Assembly: GCA_916700875.1 (NCBI GenBank)
Contig: CAKAKS010000034.1
Span: 11,800,195-11,864,194, forward strand
Length of the DNA: 64,000 bases
Reading direction: 5' to 3'
Source of the DNA: Sebastes aleutianus
Taxonomy: Eukaryota; Chordata; Actinopteri; Perciformes; Sebastidae
Made by a program: the position numbers and the translations under genes
The notes under the pieces: generated by a model
What the model was told of the DNA's origin: nothing
The model's input: only the letters and a program-made list of their open reading frames with translations
Databases searched by the model: none
Shown here: positions 28,801-40,800 of the stretch, one piece after another
Layout of the letters: each line of letters opens with the position of its first letter
Position numbering within the stretch: position 1 is the first letter of the stretch

Positions 28801-31800
28801 TGTGTACATGTAGTATTTTCTGTATGAAACTTTACCCACTGACATTATTCTGCTGTTTCTTCATCATCTCAAGGCGACTCTGAGCTCCTGGCAGAATTTC
28901 GAAGCAGAAAGAGAAATAGTTTGGAGGTTTATCAGTAATACCAACAATGAGCTGCACAAGGAACTTATCTTCAACAGCCTGGACAGCCTGAAAAATGAAC
29001 TGGAGCACAACAAGGTGTGTATGCACAGTAATTGTGTGTGTGTACATGCATGTAGTGTATGCTCTGCATTTGCTCATACAATATATTTCTTTTCTTGTCT
29101 GTAGGAGCTCCTCACAAAGGTTGAGGAGTGTTCTGTGCGAGCAGATCTCCTCCTCGAGAAGGCACCCGATATTCAGCTCGGTCCGAAGAATCAGACTCTT
29201 CTTCTACAGCAGTCCCAGTCCACCAGAGAAGAAGTCACACAACTTCAAGACCACCTCAACAAGAAGTATGTCCCATCTTCATCCCAAGCCTCCCATCCCC
29301 TTTAGTTGTAATGGAGTATACTGTAACTCCCTCAAACTTAAAGGGATAGCTTGAGTGTTTTGGAGTGGGGTTGTATGAGGTACTTATCCATTGTCAGTGT
29401 ATTACCTACAGTAGGTGGTGAGTTTGGAGTTTGGCCCAGTTTGGAGAAGCAGACGGGAGTTAATGGATTCACCAAAGTCACACAATAGCACAAACAAACT
29501 AAACAAAGTCTGGTGGCTTTGGCGAGAGCATACATTGATACAACGGCTTCAGTTCTTCAGTCCCCCGTTGGAAAGAGCTGTCTGACGGCAAGGTAGACTG
29601 GTGAAAATATTACTTGTGTCTTTCAGTGTTGTCCAGCTGGAGATGATGTGTATGTGGTGGGAGCGCTTCAGCTTTGAATCAGACGCCTTCTCTCTGTGGA
29701 TCAATGAGAAGGAGAAGGAGCTGGAGGCGGTCGACTCCACCTCCTCCTTAGATCCTCTGGACAAAAACATCAGCACAGTGGAGGTGTGTCATGTATCTCA
29801 TTCTTCCTTAAAATGTCGTTCTTTACCTTGTTTTCTTCATCCCTAATACTGACTGCACACTGTATAGCTAAACATTTTTAACAACTTCTTCAATCATCTT
29901 CTGATAGGGGAGAGCCGGTACGAAAGTAACACTTTTCAGATAAATGTCATTTAAAAGATAACGTTACAGACAGAAACTCATTTTTGTTGTGATCAAAACC
30001 TCATATGTGTTCTATCAATACCAGGTGTTATTATGTACAAATGTGGAATGACTTTGGTATAATTTGAATGGACGTTGCGCATTGTTACTTTCGACCCCGT
30101 CAGTTGGGTCGAAAGAAACGTAAAGGTATAAACTTGAATTGTTTATGTTATTCTTGTTTTTATTAAGCATGTCTGACAATGTCCTTATTATAATGTGATT
30201 GCAAACATATTATGTCCTTTATCTTAATGATAATAATTTGTGCCTACTACAACAGCAGTATGAACAGTAGAAAATTTAACAGTATAACAGTGATTCAGAT
30301 TTAGACAACTTTATTGATAATAACATATTTAATTTCGTTGTTAGACTCTACAGTAACAAGGGTGCAGAGGGATGAAAGAAACATCTGTTACTTTGCTGCT
30401 ATACTGAAAAACTCTGAAATCTCAAACTTCAGGATGTGTTAAAGTACTAAATAATCTGTCAAATGATCATGACCATGTCTCATGAAACAATAAACACAAC
30501 TCATCATTCAAAAGAAATTACCGCTTGGGTGAATTTACTTTCGTGATCCAAAACAGCTTTCCAGGTAAAACACCGCGACAGTATGACGTATCCACGTCAT
30601 TTACTACAGTTCTTGTATGTTTTGCCTGCTGTAGTAGGTATGGGCTCTTGCGTCCCGTTTTACTTTCGTACCGGCTTTCCCGTATTCACAAATGATTATG
30701 CATCATCCGCACATTTCTTTTTAGTAGCTCCCAGTAAAATGAGTTAAAATTGCTGTCTGGCTTTGAGCCTGTAGTGTACAGTATGAGTATGGCCCGAGAG
30801 TTATTAAGATTAAGATGAAATAAGATTAAATTTGAATATAACCTCAGGGGGAAATTGGGTCAGAGCTGCAGCGAAGACGAGGATACAGAAAATAAATTGA
30901 TCATATTGAAGAAAATATAATCTTGGCTTGCCAGACGTCAGCCTCGTCAATCACATGGAGGTCTAGAGAAAAAATGGCAAAAAACATATTTGGGATAAGA
31001 GGACTTAAGAAGTCCTGCGGCAGCCTTTTGATTGTGAGTTTGAAAACACTTGCCTCCAGAAACAGCACAGTCAGTTTTCTTTTGCTGGAATTTTTCTAAA
31101 CATCCGTGAACCTGAAGAGAGACACAACTTTTATAAGGAATTTATTGAAGATAAAACATAATATTGTCTGCTTTAACTCTCTAGTCTCTTCATTGGCCTG
31201 ATACTAATTGTATGAGTCTTGTTTACTGTATTTTTCCCAACTCATGGCTCCCATATATTTTCCTGATCAGTGTTCCTTTGCTGTTGCATCCCTACAGGCT
31301 GTGGCAGAAGGTTTAGAGGAGAGAAGGACAGCCCTTGCCCACATGGAGGCGGACTGTGAGGCCCTGTCGAGGTTCGTCACCCCTGGAGAGGCTGGACGTA
31401 TCCGGGCACGACTTGCACTGATGAGGCGCTACTGGGAAGAGTTGAAGGGGAGAGTGGAGCAGCTGGGAGGACAGCTCAACCAGAGCGCCTCGTACTGGCA
31501 GAGATACAACGATAACCTTGAACAGGTACACAGCAGCAACACATAAAGGAATAGTTTGGTGCAGAAATTGTAATTAAAAGTTTGCAGTGCCAGTGTTTTA
31601 AATACATTTTTTTAATATGTTTTTGTCATTTTCAGGTCAAGAAAGCAATGAGTGACCTTAAAGAGAAGCTTGACTGTCCAGTCACATACTGTTCATCTTC
31701 ATCGGAGACCTACAAAAGCCTCCAGGATCATATGGTAAGAAAAAACACAAAAAATACCTTAATGGTACATCACTACAGCTATATTGTAGTTTTTTCTTTT

Positions 31801-34800
31801 TTCATACCTAAACCGTAACAAAATTAAAATCAACATTTTTTTCCTGATTATTTTTTCAGGTTAGGCTTTAACCTCCAGTATAATACTGTATTCTATCATT
31901 TAGAACATTGTAAATTAACATCCTCTGTGCTGAGCTGATGATGAATACATATCCGTTTCCTCCAGGAGGTCTGCCAGGCTGTTGAACAACTGAACCCCAG
32001 GCTGATGGCTCTGTGTTCGGCCATGAAGAGGCTCGGAGAGGGCAGCCAGCTCGAGGAAGAGGTGGCTAACCTCCAGAAGCAACAGGGAGAGTTTATGGGA
32101 GAGGCAACAGAAAAGCAGTCTACATTAGAGAGCCTTCTAGCACTGTGGCAAAGGTAAAGTTATGTGTGCTATGTTTGTGAATTGAAAATTGCGGCATCTG
32201 CAAAAGAAACCGTGGTGAAAAAATAATACTTCAACTTTCCATTCGTCTGAAAAAGAACCTCAGTCTGTGCTAACCTCATGCACCTTTTACTCCAGCTTTG
32301 CTCAGCAAATTCCTGAATGTTTTTACCATTGAATACCCAGACATGAGCCATCCTATCCAGCTTTTATAATATTATTTTATAATATAATAGCATGTAGGTA
32401 GAGCGACTTTAAACCGAATCACAAACAAAGTCACAGAAGTGTTTGTTATTGTGTGAAAATTCCTCTGTTAAGTCATCATGAGCTTACTTAAGATTATATT
32501 CAGGATGTATTGCCAACTGCTGTGATGCCTTTCTGTGCTGACTCTGTACCTGATGTGTGTGTGTCTCTAGGTGTGTTTGAATATTTCAGAGGTTTGTCAC
32601 ATTGCAAACTGCTCAAGAATGATTTGATTTTGATCGAATGATTTCAGTCAGTTTTGTTCCCTGCATCACACACATATCTTCTTCTGATTGTATAAACATT
32701 GCTATTTCCCCTTTTAATGTGCATGTGCTCTTTCTGCTGAATCCTGCCAATTTCCTCTTTTATTCCCTGAATCATTCCCTCATCTTAGAGCGAGATCTTG
32801 TCTTTGACTCAATCTGTCTGTACTCCAGTCAGCCGTTGCCTTTTCTATTCTAATAATATGCTTTTCTTATCACGTTCTTTGATCACACAATAGAGTTGGA
32901 CAATAGACTGGAGCGATTGTTTCTAGCTCTTCTGTATTAATCCCATGGTAGCTGTTTAAAGTGTTGAAGCTTTGGTGCTTGTTTTATTGTATTTATCCAG
33001 TCAGTGGCTCTTTTTAGATGAACTAAATTATATTTTTGCTGCTAAACTTCAGCTGAGTGTGTGTGTGTGTTTGTATGTTTCTGTGTGCGCACTGTATGTG
33101 TGGCTCTCTGCAGTCAGTCGTCTCCCCTGCAGGTGTGTGTATGAGGGATTACTTACAGCACTGGGTGCTCTGGCGAGATATGGTTGCCCCATTATGACCC
33201 TGTCACTGATACTGAGGCTCGGTCAGATAATAACACATAGACTCACTGAGTGTGTGTGTGTGTGTGTGTGTGTATCATTGCATGTGTATACTGTACTTTA
33301 AGATCACAGGTTTCTACAATCAATCTATTATTAGATCAGTATTTATTCTATTCATTTTCAGAATATTGCGGCATAAATTGTATTTCATTTGAATACATTT
33401 GTCTTAGTGCCACCTTTTGTATCTACAGATTTGAAAAGGAGAGTTCGTCCATGAAGAGCTGGCTGAGCAGGTGTGAGTCTGTCTGCTGTCCAGACACCGA
33501 CCTTCTCTCTGCAGACAAAGTAAAACTGAGGAATGAACTACTAAACGTACAGGTTAGTTATTACACTTTCCATTTCCATTAAGATTTTTCTTTCATGCAG
33601 AGTGTTTATCTTCCCTTTTCAGTTTTATTTTATCTCAGTTTTTACCTCATTTTTAAATACTTATTCACCCATCCAGGAGATGCAGCGGGAGACGGCGTCC
33701 TATGAGGTTCTTCTGCAGGGTCTTGTGAATCTTGCGCTGTGTCTGTACCCCACAGCGCCTGAAGCTCGTATCCAAGAGCTCAGCAATGATCTCTTACAAC
33801 TCCAGGAAAGATGCACAACTGTGAAGAACAGCACAGCACACAGGCAATTCTCTTGTTTAACATATCATACAGAGTATTTATTTATTTTCCTTTTGTGTGT
33901 TATACAGTTTTTTTGTGCATGTAAAAGGTCTGCAAAGTTAGAAAGCCCAAAGTCCATGCCAAAGTGACTTACTCTCCCCCACAGAAACACTGCTCCTGAA
34001 CTGCCTGAAACACCTTGCTTGAAGTCCCGCCTTTTCTTCTGTAACGTGATGATGTCACCAAGTAATGCATTTGCATAGTACCTGCCTAGCAGCAAGTTGG
34101 GCACACCCTCAAACAAAGATAGTTAGAACGGAGCTGGAGCGGAGTTCGAAGAGTTTAGTTTAGTTTATCTCTCCATAAATGGACTCCATAAATTGTGTTG
34201 TTCAGCTTTTTTTCCCAAGTTGTTTGTTTTGTTTTAATATATACTTGTTAGAAACAATAATCACTGTCATGTTCTTAATCCAAACTGCCTTCCAACTCTC
34301 TTTTAGGCTCGAGCTGCTGGAGTCGCAGTTGTCACAGCTGGAGCAGTTTGATCAGGCGCTGCTAACTCTGACCCAAAGGAGTGAAAACTTCCTGTCTGGT
34401 TTGAGAAGCTCTTCCCAGGTTGATATCGCTGATCTTGAGGCTGCAATTAGTAAGCTGAAGGTGAGAAATCAATACTTGGTTGTCAACAATGATGTCCTTT
34501 ATAGGTTTTGTATATGAGAGTAGTTACAGTAAGCAAGTTTATATTGATTGCTGTAGGAGCTGATATAAATTTGTCTAATTGAACCATCTTGTTGCAGGAG
34601 CATGAGGTGCAGCTGCAGACACATGCATCGCTGAGAGAGACTCTGCAGCACAGTGAGTCCTCCCTGCTTTGCTGCTCCACCTCGGAGGCCCAACAGCAGC
34701 TCCAGGGCTGGAGGGAGGACTGCCTACAGCCCCTCAATGAATCCCAGCGCCTCCTGCTCCTCCGTAAAGAGTGTCTGACTGTGTTAAAGGCGTTTATTGA

Positions 34801-37800
34801 GAAGCACGGAGCAACAGCTAGGGCTGTGCGCCGCCTTCATGAGGCGGTGGAGGGCCGGGGGAGCTGGGACCGCTCCAAAGCTGAAGAGCTGCACCGTGGA
34901 ATAGGGGAAGGGACTAAAGACGTGACCAGGCTCGAGGCTGAGGCAGTCGGGTTAGATGGGCAGCTAAGCAAGGCACACCTTCACCTGAGTGGCGCAGAGT
35001 GGCGGGGCTCCAAAGACGTGAGCCATCCTCAAGGAAGAACATCTTGCAGGGGACAGGCAGTGGCCCTCACGATGGCTCTAGAGGAGGTGCAGAGGGGTTT
35101 GGGATGGAGGCAGAGTGAAGCAGACGCTTTAGGAGCATTATGGACCTCCTTCAGGGAGAGAAGGGAGGAGGTGATGAAGAATTTGAAGAAACTGGAGGAT
35201 GAAGCGAGGCAAGAGGGGGCCAGAGAGAGCTCTGTACAGGCCTTTCAAAACAGGTATGTAAATGATAATCAGGCCCATAGATCTGTTATGATATTATATT
35301 TAACATCAGCATGGTTTGTATCATTCATAGACCTACTGTAAGCCAAACTCAGAGAATATACTGTATATGAATGAAGCCAAAATATTTATCCAAATCCTTT
35401 TTAAATGTGTTGAAACTGAATAATTTGAGATATTATGCTGGAATCAGGCTAGTAATCCCCATTGTTTTCCTCTGCATCTATTTCTCCCAGGCTGCGTTTC
35501 TTCGTCCAGCTGGAGGATGAGCTCCAGTCCCTGCAGCATTCCCAGCGGTGGTTGGAGGAGAAGGGAAGCCAGCTGGCCCAGAGAGACAGCGAGCTGGCTG
35601 GGGAGGCTCTCAGGGAGGTAGCACTGGTGAAGACAGCCTGGGAGAGCGTCAGGACTCTGATCACCAATGGGTAAGGATGGGGGACGACAGAGAGGGATTT
35701 TGACTCATTTAAATTCCTTAGCTCTATTTGTTTTTGCTCCTACTGTGCAGAGAGAGGAAGAAGATGTTGTTTAAACATAGAAACACAACAGTTAAACAGC
35801 AGTTTCAGAGTCTGTTGTATTTCCACCATTTAATATATCCAGTGCCAAGTGATATGCCAAGTAATAGTCTTGACCCCTCTCTTTTCTCATGCAGTCAGGA
35901 ACAGAGTGGAGTTGTGGTCGATCTTCTCCGCCAGTTCCACCACCTGAAGTCAGTCCTCACTACCGTCGTGGAGAACGCTCAGGCTGTTGCTCACAATCTG
36001 CCCGACCACAACCACAACGCTCAGGAGGCCAAAAGGACTTTCACACGAGTCAGTATCTTTTTTTTGTTTTTCTCAGAATATTATTCATTTTCTGCTTTTT
36101 TTTTCAAATGATGTATATGGTAAACAAAATTTCTAGCTATGACTGTATATAAGAAGTGTACGTAGTCACTGTGACGTCACCCATTAGTTTGTGGACTGCT
36201 GTTTTGAAGCCTCGAGTTTGTAATTTTGGCCGTCACCATCTTGGCTTTTTGCAACCAGAAGTGACACGAGAGGGTGGAGATAAGTACAACCGAACAATGA
36301 TTAAGACATTTTTAGGCGACCAAAAAGGTTATAATTAACTTTCATGGCCTGAAAACACACTGTGAAAGGGTTAAAGTTCAGAGACGAAAAGACAGTTCCC
36401 AGAACAGACACCGTGGTAGCGACCTGTCAATCACAAGGTAGCAACGCTCTAAAGCATCCCCTGCTTTATGGTCTATTTGACTCTAAATGGGACCATAATT
36501 AATTAAATGAACATCATGCTGTATTGAAGAAGATTTGAAACTAGCGATTGAGACCATAAACTCATGTTTACAATGTTTACTGAGGTAATAAATCAAGTGA
36601 GAAGTAGGGTCAACCAGAGGAGTCGCCCCCTGCTGGCTATTAGAAAGAATGCAAGTTTAAGGCACTTCTGCATTGGCTTCACTTTTCAGACCCCCGAGGT
36701 AGTCCGCTGGTCAGAACAGACCACACATTATTGTATATATCTTTCCTGATATACTAAAGTTGAAGATTCATAGCTTTCACTGGGTAGCAACAACTTGTTT
36801 TTTGCTTTCTTAAAATCGCCGTAGTTCTGCATTTATTGATTTACAAGTATCAGACAGCAATGTGCATGATTTTTCCTGCATATCAGCCCATGAACTAAAC
36901 TCTCAGAAATAGAATTGCATTTCAACATAAAAAACCCTCTTCCCTTTCCTGTTTGTATAGCATCTCTCCCTCTAGTGGTGATCTGCCGTCATTCCCTCTG
37001 CACTCTTCTCTGTCCCTCTAGCATGACACTGTCCAAGCCGAGCTAAGGGAGAAACAGGAGGACATGGACCAGCTCATCAGCACAGTGGAGGACCTGCAGA
37101 GAGAGCTGGAGAAGGTTCCCAACTCTGATGCGAGCTCCCTCCAGAGAGACATGGAGACGTTAAGAGACCAGTGGCTGGAGGTGAGTGGTACTATGCAACA
37201 CATGCTGGGCCATGCATCTGTTTTGGTAAAGAGGAAATCACTGGGCTGTTTTTTATTTAGATAAATGCATGATACATTCACATCCTAGAGCTACCTGGTC
37301 AGACACGGTGAAATACTCATTAATGAATTGTCCTCATCCATGAATTCTGTCTGGAGCTGAAACATGATAACGACTATGAAGAGATTTGTGGTGTTGTTTT
37401 ATGTGACTATGAAAAAACAAACAATTATGACTTCCACATTACAGCTCTGCCAAACACTTGTGCTGTTCCTCTTTTAATGATATTTATTTCTGTTTTTCCA
37501 TTTTTCCATTTTCTCCTCTTGAGGGATTTAGTTGGCTGCTCAGCTGTCACAAATGAGACAGAAATATAAACAAGTCTAGACACGTTATCTGCCTTTCTGT
37601 CTCTCTCCCTCTCACTTCTCATCCCCACATCTGTCAAACCAATTAAGTCTTGTTTTCCTTCCACCTCCCAGTAACGCACACCGTCCCTTGTTAGAGAAAA
37701 CTAAACACAAAGAGAGAGAGAGAGCCTACCTCTCCTGTTGATTGAGATGTATTCTGTTCTGTACTCAGATAGACTGCTGGTCTCTCTTCCTTCAGGTCTC

Positions 37801-40800
37801 GGAGAGAATACAAACCAACACAGAGAGACTGGGCTACTGCGTAGCGTTGTGGGACGACCTCAAGTCCATGGAGCAGGACATTAACCAATGGGCTGCCAAC
37901 TCCATCGCTGATCTCACCGACAGTGTTACCAATCTCAGTGATAAAGAGCAGACAGAGGCCCAGCTTGCCACCTTTCAGGTCAGAGCGCGCCGGACAGTCT
38001 GCATGAAAGAGTGTATGAATGATGACGGCGGTGTAATATGCAGAGCGAGTTGGTTTAATTGAAATGTCTGGTACTTTGATCTACAGACTGAGGTTGAGAA
38101 GAAGGAGCAGAGGCTGGATGCCCTGCAGGAGAGAGTGACGGAGCTGAAGGAGCGAGCTAAACTGCAGGAAACCCCGTTACAAATGCAGGTGAATATGGTG
38201 GGGAGAGAAAATTCGGGAGGATTTTGCTGAAATTATTACAGCAAAAGAATATTTTTCCATTGTCGTTTTTGCCAGGGATTTCAAATACTATTACAAAACT
38301 ACCAATGCTGAGAAAATAAAACCATAAAGACTTATAAAGATGTACTTAAAAGGAGTATTAAGAGAAATATACATCAAACATCCACTAATTCAATGTAAAA
38401 CGGTATACAAAATTTTGCAAAAGATACTAGGATATGATAACCTTATGAGCTACATGGTGCTGTATCTGTAATTTTCATTTTACTGAAGAAAATCTACAAA
38501 TAAGGGATAGGAATCTGGTCAAAATATTGTCAAAATCACAAGGAGTGTGGCTCAGAGGTAGAGCGGGTCTTCCACCTATCGGAAGGTAGCAGGTTTGATC
38601 CCTGGCTCCTCCAGTTCACATGTCGAAATGTCCTTGGGCAGGGTACTACGTTTATAAATGTTGAAATAATCAATAAAAACAAGTGGAAAAAAGAAGATGA
38701 ACAGCACATTGTTTGTGTGTTGTTTATGTGGACTTTTGGTTGTATAATGTTGTTTAATTTCTTTATTGAACCAGGTCCTGGAGTCAGACCTGAGGAAGAA
38801 AATGTCCCACGCGCAGGAGGTGTACAACCAGGCCAAACACACTATGACCTACTTCAGTTTCCAGAAGCAGCGACTGGAGGACCTCATGTCCCAGATGACC
38901 GAGCGGCTGGTGTCAGTTGAAGGTTCCTTAACTGACCTCACTGAAGCTACTTCTCATGAAGATATTGGGACAGTTAAGGTATGACTCCTTCAATGTCTTA
39001 CAAGAACACAATAATTTAAGACCTAATCAGAATGTACAGTATATAGAAAAATAATACTTACACCGAAAGTAACCACACAGTTTTGCTCTCTTTTTTCCTA
39101 TTTCTATTGTTATCCCTGTTGCTTCATATTACTACCAACCAATACCAATACCAGTGAAATTCCACGATTCTTGATACCAATTCAATACCACAGTAAAAAA
39201 CAAAAGTAAAATGATAAATCCTATGTTCTTCAACATACACTCCTTTATTATCATTTGCATACTGTTTCAGTTTTTTTGTTAGGAAGTTAAACAAGTCATA
39301 ATTCCCTCTCTACTATCTCATTTATATTGCTGTGAAAACATCTTTTTTCAATCAACTAGATTTATTTAAGTTTCTCGCCAAAACTACATTTTACAAGATT
39401 ACATTTGAACACATCATCATAACGTTAGAATTGACTTTCGTCCCATACTCCTTTTTACTGAATAGAGCCTGAACGCATCATAATGTAAATCAATTGCACA
39501 ATGGCAGCTAACGTTAACTAGCTCTCGTTCTGCCGATTTCAACACAGATTTGTTTTTCGCAATGTAGCATTATCAGGGAAAAAATAGTGTCCCCTCGACG
39601 TGTCAATGGTGACATTCTGCGTTCCAAACACATTTTCTATCGTCCATGGCCCGGGTCAATGGGACGATAGAAAAACGAGTACTGTCACGTCACGTTTTCA
39701 AAATTTTGCCATCGACCAAATTATAGGTCCTTGTGTCCATATGAGGGCACATAATGATACAGTATTCGATCGGCGATGCCTTAATTATTTAAATGACTGC
39801 CCTCATGACCATAACTAGGCAAGGCCAGGCAAAGTGAGTTTATTTGTATAGCACCTTTTAAACAGAAGCAGTTAAAAGTGCTTTAAAATTAAATTCTAAG
39901 CTCTAACCTTGTGTATAATACTCTTCAAAGGCTTACAAAGACATACTGAGAGGCATAATGATAAGAACTATTTTGAAGTGATACCCTATTGTCCCCTTGA
40001 AGGTGAACCCCTGTCCTCATTTATGACCCTCTTTAGGAAGGTCAGACTCAGTTACATAACAGCATCCTACAAGCTGGCAGTAATTCTAGCTGTAGGACAC
40101 ATCTACAAGGTGGATACAGTACGTGTCACTGTCACTACCCTCTCCACCACCCTGTAGCCCCATTTATGAATATACATGAAATCTTATCCTCTTATTTCTC
40201 ACTACTTTTCATTTACAGGACCTGCAGAGCGTTGTGCAGCAGCAGAGGGCAGACATGGACTCGGCCAGAGATGCTCTGAGCGCCCTGTGCAGGTCTCATC
40301 CCTCTCAGGAGCTGTCTTGCCTCTCGTCTGACCTCACCTCCATTGCCAAGCGAACAGAGGCTGTTGCTCAGCGCTGTGCCAAGACCATGGGCAGCCTGCA
40401 GGATGGGCTCCAGCTCCACTTCAACGGTAAGAGATATGAATGTGGAGTTAGCTTTTAATCTGGATGGTCTCTGTTCGATACTTTAGAGGGCTTTTATGTT
40501 CTTTACCTCCATCATACATCAAGTTATTTATGTAACCTTAACAGCCACTATAAGGAGACGTATAGATTTTAATAGCGCTTAAAATCTCATAATCACCCAA
40601 TCAGACAGCGTGCAACTACATGATGCGATGTCATTTGTTAGTGTTGCAACAGATTTAGTGTTGATTATACTACATTTTTCCCCAGAGCACACTCAATCCG
40701 CCCACTACAACCCACACTCCATTGACACACACTGTCTGGTACACTGGTGCGCTCTCATTGCTCAGACACACACCTGTGCCTCGGAGAGTAATGTCGCTCC

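Noticed and set aside
38540..38612. tRNA gene
   Set aside because: Boxes A and B are present but the arms do not fold properly and SINE body sequence follows; called a SINE head.
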